Assembly (NCBI RefSeq): GCF_030814715.1
Contig: NZ_JAUSVO010000002.1
Location: 124,001-188,000, forward strand
Source: Kaistia dalseonensis
Lineage (GTDB): Bacteria; Pseudomonadota; Alphaproteobacteria; Rhizobiales; Kaistiaceae
DNA length: 64,000 bases
Direction: 5' to 3'
This document shows positions 1 to 8,103 of this stretch, piece by piece. The position numbers were made by a program, and so were the translations under genes. How positions within the stretch are numbered: the stretch's first letter is position 1; every line of letters starts with the position of its first letter. The notes under the pieces are model-generated. The model did not search any database and was not told where the DNA came from. It saw nothing but the letters and a program-made list of their open reading frames with translations.

Positions 1-755
1 CCCCGAATGTCGACATGGCAGTGCTGCGCGATCTCCACATAGCTCGGACCATCATCCGTTTCGAAATCGAAGATGTCGCGGTCGAAGACGGAGGTCATGG
101 TCACGTCGACATGGAGGCTGCGGGCGACCTGCAGCGTGCTGCTGCTCAGATTGATGCCATCTTCGGTTGGGGCGACGACGCGCAGCCTTTGCAGGCGGAT
201 CTGCGAATTGGTCAGGTCGATTCCGTCATCCCCCGAATGATAGCTCCGCACCTCCGCGACATCCCACTCCTGCGGGCCGACGCCCATCAGCGAGAAGCCG
301 TCCCTGTCATCATTGACCGGATCGGCGCTCTCCGTGATCGGGTCGCGATGGCCCAGATAATAGGCGGCGATCAGGGCGGCGCTGAATGAAGAGGCGCTCG
401 TCGCAGGCGCGGCCGTCACGCTCAGCCCATCCTTCTCCGCGCTGCGATAGGCGCCGAAGAACCACACGCCGCCATTATCGGCCTGTTTGACCGGCCTGAA
501 ACGGTCGTCGCACGCCCTGATGAAGAGCCGCCCCGCCTTCAGGGTCGCCCCCTGCTCGAAAATAAGCGCGGCGTGTCGTATCTCGCTCGATGGGACGATG
601 CCGTTCTGGATGAGAATGGTCGCGCCGTCCTCGACCACGAGCGTGGCGCCTTTCCGCACGCGCACGTCCGACGTTACGACGTAAAGCAGCCCGGCCTTCA
701 GCCAAAGCGTGCCGGTGATCGAGCCGTCCAGGATCTGATGGTCTTGCCTGGCCAT
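1..755 (-). CDS. Beta-helix-like protein, 3' end beyond window
   Basis: The reading frame opens with MARQDHQILDG at 755 and stays open to the window edge, giving 251 codons without a stop; the C-terminus is missing. The sequence has repeated short beta-type steps (LYVVTSDVRVRKGATLVVEDG near residues 24-44, then LIFEQGATLKAGRLFI near 63-78, and later DGIDLTNSQIRLQRLRV and DGINLSSSTLQVARSL). This pattern is typical of right-handed parallel beta-helix proteins. No signal peptide or membrane segment is visible. It starts 2 bp after the stop of the DUF4239-like gene, so it is the third gene of a co-transcribed minus-strand run. Function is unknown; similar folds serve as polysaccharide-acting enzymes or surface proteins, but I see no catalytic signature. 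Confidence 0.6.
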   Translation of the reverse strand, partial: MARQDHQILDGSITGTLWLKAGLLYVVTSDVRVRKGATLVVEDGATILIQNGIVPSSEIRHAALIFEQGATLKAGRLFIRACDDRFRPVKQADNGGVWFFGAYRSAEKDGLSVTAAPATSASSFSAALIAAYYLGHRDPITESADPVNDDRDGFSLMGVGPQEWDVAEVRSYHSGDDGIDLTNSQIRLQRLRVVAPTEDGINLSSSTLQVARSLHVDVTMTSVFDRDIFDFETDDGPSYVEIAQHCHVDIR

Positions 756-757
756 AT

Positions 758-1573
758 CTAGTCCTCGCCCTGGTGAAGGATCGGGTCTTGCGCCACCAGG
801 GCGTCATAGACCGTGGTGAGACTCTCAGCCGAGATGCGCGTGTCGCCGAGATAGGGCAGATCGATGATGGCGATGGCGCCCAGCATCAGCGTCAGCATGA
901 TCAGCTGAACCGTCAGCGTGATCACCCGAAGCGTGGTCGCCTCGATCAGCCGAAGGGCGCAGATGATGATCACGCCCAGAATGCTGAGCAGGCTGACCGT
1001 GTAGAACATCCCGGGCAGCGTGGTGGCTACGCTCAGGATCCGGTCGTTCCGACCTTGAGCCACGCGGTCCGCGGCGTCGAGGATCCTGCCGAAGACGGCA
1101 ACGGCCTCTGGCGTTTGCGGATTGATCCGGTCGATGTTTTGGAAGACGCCGGTCAGCGCCGACGAGGTCAGGCTGCTCCCATGCCCTTGCCGCAGAACGG
1201 GCCATTCATCGCGGAGGATGGACTGCGCGTAGTCGATGAGGGACTGCCGCGCCTTGAGGGCCGGCTCGGACCCGTCCAGGATCAGCATCCGGTTGAGCCC
1301 CCGGATCGACTGCGCCTCCTGCGAGACCTTGTCGTCGATGCCGGAGGCCGTCGCCATCACCAGCGCGAGGACGAAACCGAGCACGACATAGGCGCCCGAC
1401 ATGGTGTTCTGCGTCGCCGTATCGACAATGTCGCTGTCATAGTCGAGCCAGTGCAGCTTTTCGTTCGCCAGCCGGAGAGCGACCGTCAACAGCGTCAGGA
1501 CCAGACAGGCCACGACCGGAAACAGCAGCAAAAGCTGCAGGTCCGACAGGCGTTCTATGAAGGATGGATACAC
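758..1573 (-). CDS. DUF4239-like (bestrophin-like) membrane protein
   Basis: This 271-residue protein has two N-terminal membrane segments (about residues 13-33 and 60-80), a soluble helical middle (about 85-185) and two C-terminal segments (about 187-207 and 215-238). The 2+2 layout with a central cytoplasmic or periplasmic domain, and the sequence around residues 55-115 (SGAYVVLGFVLALVMATASG, then an SIRGLNRMLIL stretch), fit the DUF4239 family, sometimes called bestrophin-like. No biochemical role is established for that family, and assignment rests on pattern alone. It lies 33 bp after the TAXI gene and 2 bp before the beta-helix gene, so the three are probably one operon. It could instead be an unrelated four-helix membrane protein. 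Confidence 0.6.
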   Translation of the reverse strand: MYPSFIERLSDLQLLLLFPVVACLVLTLLTVALRLANEKLHWLDYDSDIVDTATQNTMSGAYVVLGFVLALVMATASGIDDKVSQEAQSIRGLNRMLILDGSEPALKARQSLIDYAQSILRDEWPVLRQGHGSSLTSSALTGVFQNIDRINPQTPEAVAVFGRILDAADRVAQGRNDRILSVATTLPGMFYTVSLLSILGVIIICALRLIEATTLRVITLTVQLIMLTLMLGAIAIIDLPYLGDTRISAESLTTVYDALVAQDPILHQGED

Positions 1574-1606
1574 GGATCACCCGAATGCGGCATGCGTTTC
1601 ACGGAT

Positions 1607-2974
1607 TCAGACCTTTTCGAGGTCGGCTATCTTCTTGCCCGCATCCTGAATTGCGGAACCGACGCAGCGCCGTAGATTGAAGTAGTGGCGCATCTGATCG
1701 TCCACGACCCAGGTCGCGGCCACCTGTTCATCCAGATGCCTGAGGCCTTCGAGGACGGCACTGGCCTGCCCGGCCGTGCGGCTTTCCTTGAGCTCGTCTT
1801 CCAGATAGCGAAGCTCCCAGAAATGGAGCCAGAGCAGCTTCTGCGAAGCGAAGCCGCGATAGCCGATGAGCCTCTTGAAGATCGGCAGGGCCAGCAGGAA
1901 CAGGGCAAACAGGACGACCCAGACATTCTCCAGGAGCGAGGCGAGCCAGAAAGGCATGTAGCCGAAGAATGACGGCACGCCGCTCGTGTAGAAGCGCGTC
2001 GCGACCGAACTCAGCGGAAAGCCGCGATCCTTGTACTGGGGGAGATTTCCGGCGGACGGAAAGAAATTGTCGGTCTTCAGATTGAGTTCGCGTGCGGCCA
2101 GCAGGAAGGCCCACTGCACCGTCGGATGAACATCCTTCTCGACGAGCAGGTTGACGCCGGACGCCAGCATCGCGACATCCGCCGCGGGCTGGACTTCGCT
2201 GATATCGATCGAGCCGCGGGGAACGGTGACCTTCTGCAGGAAGGGAAGCCGCCGAACATAGGCGTCGACGAGCGGAAAGTTCATGAGCTTGATATCAGGG
2301 CTGTGCAGCAGCCGCTGGACGATGGGCGAGCTATATCCGTCGACGATGAAGAGCGCATCGATGTCGCCGGCGAGGAGCCGGTCGGCGGCCTCCGCATGCG
2401 GAAGCTTCAGGAAATTGGGCTTGTCTCCCGTCCCCGGATTATTGAGCTCCATCAGTGTCTTGAACAGCTTCTGGCTCACCGTTCCCGGAGCGCCGATGGC
2501 GATCGGCTTGTCGCGATAATATTCGAACGGGTCGTCCACGCTCAGCGTGTCGCCGCGATAGAACAGCCAGAGTGGTGCGATGGCGACATTGCCGAGCGAG
2601 ACGAGCGCGGGATAGTCCGCCGGCGATCCCGCGCCCGAGACCACAAAGCTGGCATTGACCCGGGAGTCCGGGTCCCGCAGGTCGTTCTCGATCTCGTCGA
2701 GGCCCGTTCGGCTCTCGATCTGAAGCGTGAGGCCATTCCGCTTGAAGAAGGACTCGAAGGCCTCGCCCAACTGATCGGTCACCGTGCCGCGCTGTCCTGT
2801 GGCGAGCACGGTGTCGCGCCCCGGGAAGGGCTGGACGTAGAAGAAGGTTGCCGCAGCAGCTAACGCGACAACGATCGCAACCGGCAGATAGAACTGGCCG
2901 ATCTTTCCCCAGACCGAAAGCTCTCGACCAAGATCATGCCGCGCATATAGCCTGAAATGATTGAATATATTCAT
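1607..2974 (-). CDS. TAXI family TRAP-type binding protein, membrane-anchored
   Basis: The protein (455 residues from the ATG at 2974) has an N-terminal membrane anchor (about residues 23-41) and a TAXI-type periplasmic binding domain (about 45-310). Family-like phrases include the early VLATGQRGTVTDQLGEAFES segment, KPIAIGAPGTVSQKLF and ADRLLAGDIDALFIVDG. A second membrane segment (about 325-345) is followed by a charged helical cytoplasmic tail with many Leu, Glu and Arg residues. TAXI proteins normally deliver ligands to TRAP transporters, but no TRAP membrane subunit is in the window. The extra C-terminal membrane segment suggests a sensory or scaffold role rather than a free binding protein; that is inference. 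An alternative ATG lies 18 bp upstream at 2992. It heads the operon with the DUF4239-like and beta-helix genes. Confidence 0.75.
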   Translation of the reverse strand: MNIFNHFRLYARHDLGRELSVWGKIGQFYLPVAIVVALAAAATFFYVQPFPGRDTVLATGQRGTVTDQLGEAFESFFKRNGLTLQIESRTGLDEIENDLRDPDSRVNASFVVSGAGSPADYPALVSLGNVAIAPLWLFYRGDTLSVDDPFEYYRDKPIAIGAPGTVSQKLFKTLMELNNPGTGDKPNFLKLPHAEAADRLLAGDIDALFIVDGYSSPIVQRLLHSPDIKLMNFPLVDAYVRRLPFLQKVTVPRGSIDISEVQPAADVAMLASGVNLLVEKDVHPTVQWAFLLAARELNLKTDNFFPSAGNLPQYKDRGFPLSSVATRFYTSGVPSFFGYMPFWLASLLENVWVVLFALFLLALPIFKRLIGYRGFASQKLLWLHFWELRYLEDELKESRTAGQASAVLEGLRHLDEQVAATWVVDDQMRHYFNLRRCVGSAIQDAGKKIADLEKV

Positions 2975-3041
2975 TGACACGCCACGCGCCATACCGAATT
3001 GTTGCGATCAGAATCGAATAAAACCATACGAAATGGCTTAA

Positions 3042-3653
3042 ATGAGCGAACTATACACGCATATCGCCCTAGCAATTGCTGTCTTCATATCGACAAATGT
3101 CGATGACATCTTCCTGCTGGCAGCCTTCTTTTCCGACAGGAAGATCAGGCCACGGTCCATTGTCATCGGCCAGTTTCTTGGCATCGGCGCCCTGGTCCTC
3201 GTGAGTTGTCTGGCCGCCTGGTTCGCCGTTGCCTTGCCGTCCGGTCTGATCGCCCTGCTCGGTGTGGTGCCGCTTGGTCTGGGGATCAAGCAGTTGATCG
3301 CGCTGCGGCGACCGTCGGACGACGCAGCCAACGATGCGCAATCGGACCGCGCGGAACACGAGCTGGAGCAGGCATGGCACTCACAGATATTGGCCATCGC
3401 CGGCGTTACGATCGCGAATGGCGGCGACAATCTCGGCGTATACATCCCCCTCTTCGCAAGCGGATCGTCGTGGATACCGCTTTTTGTCGCCGTCTTCGCC
3501 GCGATGACGCTGTTATGGTGCTTTATGGGGCACCTCATAGTAAATAATCGCCTTTTGGGCGATCATATCCGACGTTACGGGCACAAAATTCTTCCATTTG
3601 TCCTGATTGCCATCGGAATTCACATATTGTCCGGCGCCTTAGTGCTGCTTTGA
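3042..3653 (+). CDS. CadD-like cadmium/cation resistance transporter
   Basis: This 203-residue integral membrane protein opens with a helix holding the ISTNVDDIFLLAAFF motif (about residues 17-31). A similar segment in the second half (VTIANGGDNLGVYIPLF, about 124-140) suggests the inverted-repeat architecture of the LysE/CadD superfamily, with acidic residues in membrane helices. About five or six membrane segments are visible, with a charged loop near residues 88-110. CadD proteins are linked to cadmium resistance in Firmicutes; the substrate here is unknown. The gene stands alone, divergent from the TAXI operon (67 bp between starts). No clear Shine-Dalgarno sequence precedes the ATG. Confidence 0.75.
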   Translation: MSELYTHIALAIAVFISTNVDDIFLLAAFFSDRKIRPRSIVIGQFLGIGALVLVSCLAAWFAVALPSGLIALLGVVPLGLGIKQLIALRRPSDDAANDAQSDRAEHELEQAWHSQILAIAGVTIANGGDNLGVYIPLFASGSSWIPLFVAVFAAMTLLWCFMGHLIVNNRLLGDHIRRYGHKILPFVLIAIGIHILSGALVLL

Positions 3654-4092
3654 CGCGAATGAGAGGTACAGTAATTCATGGCGTCTCTGCGCCTTGAGCG
3701 TTGCACTGACCGCTCGAGCGCGTCAAGCGCATCGCCGCGCCGTAACTCCCGCCTTTGCGCATGCGAGACAATCGACACGATCCGCACCATGCACGCACAT
3801 ATTTCGGCCAATGGACTGTAGAGCCACAGTTTTTCTGCCGATGCCGGATGCGTTCGAGGACCCGGAAACCTTCCCGGCGGCGTATATGGGCGTATATTTT
3901 CATCGATCTGGCCGACGATTTTGTCGTGATGCAGACGTCGCGTGCCGAGACTGGCTATTGCCCAGCATCGCGGCGGCAATGCACGGCGCGGGCGGCTGCC
4001 GTGACGCCAAGCTCGGCGACGATTGCGTGCGTCAATGTCTTCAATACCGCGCTGGCGTGTATTGCGGCAGCGATGGATAGCCGCGCACCAGC
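3654..4092. other. 439-bp stretch with no convincing gene; holds repeat copy A
   Basis: Reading frames exist on both strands here, but none shows a recognisable family, a good ribosome site or convincing codon use. The only clear structure is one copy of a 66-nt promoter-like block (3880-3945) that recurs upstream of the XRE gene. The stretch may be remnant DNA or may carry a short transcript started from that block on the minus strand. Confidence 0.5.
3880..3945 (-). repeat. Duplicated promoter/operator block, copy A
   Basis: The block matches 4714-4779 with an identical 22-nt core (3880-3901) and about two-thirds identity over the remaining 44 nt. The core holds a direct repeat of GCGTATAT (3880-3887 and 3890-3897) whose copies are 10 bp apart, one helical turn. 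Read on the minus strand, a GACAAAA segment lies upstream of the core in both copies at the same distance. It sits 192 bp beyond the stop of the XRE gene, with no clear gene downstream. Confidence 0.65.
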
Positions 4093-4695
4093 CTAGCGCT
4101 TGGCGATGTCTTCCAGGCGAAAGATCTGTTCGATCCCGATGGGCGTGTCGGCGTCGCATGGCTCATAGGCCAGTGTCGTGAAGACGCGGTGGCCGTGGAA
4201 CCAGAAGCGGGAGATCCAGCGATGCTTGAACGGCGCGTCGCCCTCCAGATCCAGATGGCGCGTGCTGACACCGACGATCATGGCGATATCGCCTCTGACG
4301 ACACTGCTTCTCGTCTCCGCATCGTCGAGGATGATGCGGCTTTCGCCGATCATCCTCGCCTCGAAGGCTCGCCCGGCGAGCCGTGAAAAGAGCGGCCACG
4401 CGCGGATGCACCCCGACGAGGCGGCCTGCAGACGAATTCCGTCGATATCGAAGATCGCCTGGACCGACGACAATTTCTCGATGAACCGGCTCTCGATCGC
4501 CAGTTCGTCGCGGATCTGCGTTGCGATCAGATCCGTTATCCGGCGCGATATCTCGATCGAGGGAATATCGCGTCCACTCTCCCAGCGCGATACCGTGGCC
4601 TGCGACACGCCGAGTGCCGCCGCCATCGCATCCTGCTTGATGCCGTTGGAACGACGCCAGATCCTGAGCTTCTCGCCGATGCCGATTTCACTCAT
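4093..4695 (-). CDS. XRE-family transcriptional regulator
   Basis: The protein (200 residues from MSEIGIGEKL) has a classic Cro/C1-type helix-turn-helix at residues 6-60: GEKLRIWRRSNGIKQDAMAAAL, then GVSQATVSRWESGRDIPS. The C-terminal part (about 70-200) is a mixed alpha/beta domain that I do not recognise; its hydrophobic strand pattern could suit a PAS-like sensor fold, but this is a guess. An in-frame ATG at 4743 would add 16 residues read through the repeat core. I prefer 4695 because the helix-turn-helix then begins at the usual distance from the start. The gene lies alone between the CadD-like gene and the apyrase, and the duplicated block just upstream is its likely self-regulatory site. 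Confidence 0.85.
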   Translation of the reverse strand: MSEIGIGEKLRIWRRSNGIKQDAMAAALGVSQATVSRWESGRDIPSIEISRRITDLIATQIRDELAIESRFIEKLSSVQAIFDIDGIRLQAASSGCIRAWPLFSRLAGRAFEARMIGESRIILDDAETRSSVVRGDIAMIVGVSTRHLDLEGDAPFKHRWISRFWFHGHRVFTTLAYEPCDADTPIGIEQIFRLEDIAKR

Positions 4696-5372
4696 GGGCC
4701 AATGTTTCTCGATGCGTATATGGGCGTATATTTTCGTTATCATGGCGGACGCTTTTGTCATAGCGCAGTCGTCGCATCCTGGAATAAGTTCGATCGCAAA
4801 ATAGAGAGGGGCTAATTCCTTTCGCGCGAAGTAGACTTTATGCTTTGACCTGGAACGGGCAAAAACACCCTGCTGCAGGCCGGCTTTGTTTTGCTCACAC
4901 TTCGCCAACAGGGCCAAGCTGAAGCGCTCTACGGCAGGTTTTTGCGCTCTTGTTAAAGTTTCTGATAGAAAAAATCGAAATAGAATCCATATTGTCCTGC
5001 ATTTAACGGGACCATAAACGTTCTGCGGGGAGAACGGGTAATATGTCATACAAAATCGGATCACTTGCGTGGCATTGCCATGTCGAGAGGCTTGCTGATT
5101 TGATCTATTTTGACGGAATCGATTGTCGATCCCATTAGGTTCAACGTATCGATACTGGCTGCCGGGATCACGCGCGGCAATTTGAAGTGCAGCGCGCGGA
5201 GCGCGTCTTGGACGGGCCATCCGAACGCGCCGTCGGTGCGCGAGGGGCAAGACGCCAGGGCCATGGTTCGCGGCAGCCTGGCCTGCGGCAAGTTCGATCA
5301 CGATCCTCCTGCAGCTCTGAGGAGCTCAATCCTGGCACGAATGGTTCACGTCCGAGCAAAGTCTGCAAAGCG
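4696..5372. other. 677-bp intergenic region with XRE promoter
   Basis: No gene is supported here. It contains repeat copy B next to the XRE start, then an AT-richer patch at about 4940-5010 that is unusual for the window and could hold promoters. Reading frames that run into it from the XRE and apyrase genes look like chance extensions without coding character. Confidence 0.5.
4714..4779 (-). promoter_or_regulatory. Duplicated promoter/operator block, copy B (XRE leader)
   Basis: The block starts 19 bp upstream of the chosen XRE ATG. Its core (4714-4735) is identical to copy A and carries GCGTATAT at 4714-4721 and again at 4724-4731. On the minus strand an ATGACA-like segment and a TAACGA-like segment precede the core, so the core would overlap the transcription start. 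That is the expected place for an autorepressor site. The promoter boxes are weak matches and are inference. Confidence 0.5.
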
Positions 5373-6686
5373 ATGAGGCTTGAAGCAAAGTTCCCCCTTG
5401 CTGCGATCCTGAGCGTCGCTGCGATGCTCGCGGCGGGGCCTGTCGGGCTCTCGCCGGCTGCCGCGGCGTCTGCGACGGTCTACACCGCCGTTATCGACGC
5501 GGGCAGCAGCGGAACGCGCATCTCCCTCTATGAAATCACCCCGGGTCCGTACCCGGTGATCAAGGAGATCGCGAAGCACAAGGGTGTCGCCGGCGACGAA
5601 GGCATCGACGATTTTCTCGACCATGTCGGCGGGCCGAAGAAGGATCTCGGTCCGGACGCCGTGGGAGAGGCTCTGATCGGGCCGCTTCTGGACGCGGTCG
5701 CGCCGACGCTGAAGGCCCGTGGCGTTCAGGATCGCGACGTCGTCATCGACCTTCTGGCCACCGCGGGCATGCGCAGCGCATTGAAGCCGATCGGCACGCA
5801 TGACCAATCGGACGTGGACGCCTTTTACGACGGCATCCGCCACTTCATCACGCAGAAGGGCTTCGCGGCCGGAGAAATCCGCACCACCGATGGCAGCGCC
5901 GAGGAAGGTCTGTGGACCTGGATCGACCTGAACGACCGCTATCGCGACGCTTTCCGCACGGACAAGGCGCCGGTTGGGATCGTCGAGGTCGGCGGCTCCT
6001 CCATGCAGGTCAGCTATCCGACGACAGCCACGCCGGATCCGGCCAGGAACGTCTACGCGGTCACGATCAACGGCAAGACCTTCTCAGTCTTCGATCGCAC
6101 CTATATCGGGCTCGGGATCGACGATGCCCGTCGGACGATGCGGCAGCAAGACCCGCCCGCTAATGGAGGAGCACACTGCTTTCCGACCGGCATGCAGCCG
6201 ACCGATGATTCCGGTGACCTGATCGGCGGCAAGCTCGTCCGGATCACGGGGCCGGCAATATTCGACGCTACGCAGTGCCGCGCCAGCTATTCGGCGCTCA
6301 TCGAGAAGCGCTTGGCCGAATTGGGCGATCCCGTCGTCGCCAACAGCACGAGCCCCTTCTACGGCATCGCTGCCGTTCGCTACGCCTATGAGCAAATCGG
6401 CGCGACGCCTCAGTTGCCCGATCCATCCAGCCTGGCGGATGCCGTGGCGGCGAAATGCGTTCCCGCCAACGCCGTCGGCAATTTCAGGATCAGCCAGAAG
6501 TTCGAACAGCGCGCCTGCGCGTCCGCAGCCTATATCGACGCGCTCCTTTATGGACCGAGCGGGCTGTTTCGTCAGAATCCGGAGCGGTTCAAGACGACGA
6601 TTGCCGACCAGATCGTCGTCGACGGAAAGGCGGCCGGCTCAATTTCAAGGACGAAGGGGTATCTGCTGCAGAAATACGCCCGATAG
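5373..6686 (+). CDS. Secreted GDA1/CD39-family nucleoside phosphatase (apyrase)
   Basis: The 437-residue protein hydrolyses nucleoside tri- and/or diphosphates if it acts like its family. It has a signal peptide (residues 1 to about 33, MRLEAKFPLAAILSVAAML then an Ala-rich cleavage region), so it should work in the periplasm or outside. Apyrase conserved regions are visible: DAGSSGTRISLYE (about residue 44, phosphate binding), LLATAGMR (about 128), a DGSAEEGLWTWIDLN segment with the likely catalytic Glu (about 172) and VGIVEVGGSSMQVSY (about 200). These correspond to ACR1, ACR3 and neighbouring motifs, and ACR4. The family is common in eukaryotes and sporadic in bacteria, with Legionella examples best known. 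An ORF extending upstream to 5187 is rejected as it would bury the signal peptide. The gene precedes the hydrolase cluster by 135 bp. Confidence 0.9.
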   Translation: MRLEAKFPLAAILSVAAMLAAGPVGLSPAAAASATVYTAVIDAGSSGTRISLYEITPGPYPVIKEIAKHKGVAGDEGIDDFLDHVGGPKKDLGPDAVGEALIGPLLDAVAPTLKARGVQDRDVVIDLLATAGMRSALKPIGTHDQSDVDAFYDGIRHFITQKGFAAGEIRTTDGSAEEGLWTWIDLNDRYRDAFRTDKAPVGIVEVGGSSMQVSYPTTATPDPARNVYAVTINGKTFSVFDRTYIGLGIDDARRTMRQQDPPANGGAHCFPTGMQPTDDSGDLIGGKLVRITGPAIFDATQCRASYSALIEKRLAELGDPVVANSTSPFYGIAAVRYAYEQIGATPQLPDPSSLADAVAAKCVPANAVGNFRISQKFEQRACASAAYIDALLYGPSGLFRQNPERFKTTIADQIVVDGKAAGSISRTKGYLLQKYAR

Positions 6687-6821
6687 CGCGAGTGCGGATG
6701 GACGCCGGACGGCATCCGTTCCTGTCCCGAAGCCGCCTTGCCGACGATAGCCTTGCAAAGAGGCGAGACCACCTGCCGCCCACCAGCGGCACAGAGCCGG
6801 AACCGCCGGCAGGAGATTCAG

Positions 6822-8042
6822 ATGTTGCGTCGTTTCGGTATTCTCGCAGCCTTTGCTGCCGCCATGGTCATCACGATCGCGAGCCCGGGTCCGGTCCGGG
6901 CCGCGGAGATGACCTCGATCGCCGTTCCCTCCGGGGTGAGCTATGAGCTGATCGGCCGCTGGGACGTCGACAAGCTCAACCAGATCCTGACCGTCGACGC
7001 GCCGAAATTCTTCGCGATCTCCGTACCCTACACGCCGGCCCGGAATGCCGTCCGGCTCTATCGGGTCACCTATTCCTCCGTCGTGCCGGAGAAGAGCAAC
7101 AAGCCGATCGTGGCGACGGGCCTGCTCGCCGTGCCGGAAACGGATGCGACCAGCTTCCCGCTGGTGTCCTACCAGCACGGCACCGTCTATCTGAAGACCC
7201 AGGTGCCGTCCTTCCCGGACCAGTCGCCCGAGACGCAGCTGATGATCGCGCAGTTCGCCGGCCAGGGCTATGTCGTGATCGGCGCCGACTATTTCGGCAT
7301 GGGCTCGTCGACCGAGCCGGAAGGCTATGGCGTCATGGCCAGCCAGCAGCAGGCGACCTTCGACATGCTGAGGGCATCGAAGGCCGTGCTCGACCAGATG
7401 AAGATCTCGACCAGCAAGCTCTTCATCGGCGGCTGGTCGGAGGGCGGCTTCGTCACCATGGCCTTCCTCGAGCGGCTGGAGAAGGTCGGCGTCAAGGTCG
7501 ACGGAGCGGCCACCGCTAGCGGTCCGGCGGACATCTACTCGCTCCTCAGCGGCTTCATCGATTTCCCGCGCAAGAACGACGCGACGTGGGTCAACGTGCT
7601 CTATATTCTGTCGGCCTTCTCCTTCGAGAATTACTACGACATACCGGGCCTTGCGCGCACGGTCATAACCGACGAATATTACGACCTCGCCAAGAAGGTC
7701 TATGAGCGGCAGCAATATAACGCCTCCGACATTCCAACTGATCTGACGAAGCTGATCCGTCAGGAATATTTCGATCCTGATTTCTTCGCCAACTCCGCTT
7801 ACGGCAAGATCGCGCTGGCGACGCAGGCCTATCGCTGGATCATCAAGACGCCGGTTCACAACTACTATGGCGAGGCCGACGAGATCGTCTCTGTCGGGCT
7901 CGGCAAGCTGGTCATGAACTACCAGCAGGGCATTGGCGGCGGCAACAACCGGGTCGAGGCCATCTCGACCGGCCCAACCGACCACCGCGGTACCTTCGCG
8001 ACGGCCGTTCCTCTCTGGAAGAAGTGGTTCGATGGACAGTAA
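6822..8042 (+). CDS. Exported alpha/beta hydrolase (secretory-lipase-like), copy 1
   Basis: This 406-residue protein begins with a Sec signal peptide (MLRRFGILAAFAAAMVITIA, cleavage after about residue 27) behind a good AGGAG ribosome site. The catalytic triad can be placed: Ser206 in GGWSEGG, Asp in YGEADE and His in GPTDHRG near the C-terminus. The fold and length resemble secretory lipase/tannase-like alpha/beta hydrolases; the substrate is unknown. It is about 85-90% identical by eye to the gene at 9898-11178, and the differences cluster in the signal peptide and around residues 245-300, which probably form a lid. A perfect hairpin follows 18 bp after the stop. Confidence 0.85.
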   Translation: MLRRFGILAAFAAAMVITIASPGPVRAAEMTSIAVPSGVSYELIGRWDVDKLNQILTVDAPKFFAISVPYTPARNAVRLYRVTYSSVVPEKSNKPIVATGLLAVPETDATSFPLVSYQHGTVYLKTQVPSFPDQSPETQLMIAQFAGQGYVVIGADYFGMGSSTEPEGYGVMASQQQATFDMLRASKAVLDQMKISTSKLFIGGWSEGGFVTMAFLERLEKVGVKVDGAATASGPADIYSLLSGFIDFPRKNDATWVNVLYILSAFSFENYYDIPGLARTVITDEYYDLAKKVYERQQYNASDIPTDLTKLIRQEYFDPDFFANSAYGKIALATQAYRWIIKTPVHNYYGEADEIVSVGLGKLVMNYQQGIGGGNNRVEAISTGPTDHRGTFATAVPLWKKWFDGQ

Positions 8043-8060
8043 TTCGCCTTCGCGAGACGT

Positions 8061-8082
8061 GGAGCCCGGCATGCCGGGCTCC
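8061..8082 (+). terminator. 22-bp perfect palindrome after hydrolase copy 1
   Basis: GGAGCCCGGC is followed directly by its continuation to form a 22-bp perfect palindrome centred on CATG. It begins 18 bp after the hydrolase stop and has no T-run. It may act as a terminator, an attenuator or an mRNA-stabilising hairpin. A related GTGGAGCC hairpin follows hydrolase copy 2. Confidence 0.5.
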
Positions 8083-8103
8083 GATCCTCTGCCATTCGAC
8101 CGC

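Noticed and set aside
2960-2974. Palindrome TGAATATATTCA near the TAXI start as an operator
   Set aside because: It falls in the first codons of the gene (MNIFN), and no linked regulator or second copy was seen.
3676-4096. Short frames on both strands around repeat copy A
   Set aside because: No domain, no ribosome site and no similarity to the XRE protein beyond the few codons within the repeat.
8032-8103. GNAT start overlapping the hydrolase stop
   Set aside because: It is possible, but the added residues come from a perfect 22-bp palindrome of the kind that also follows hydrolase copy 2, so this stretch looks non-coding.
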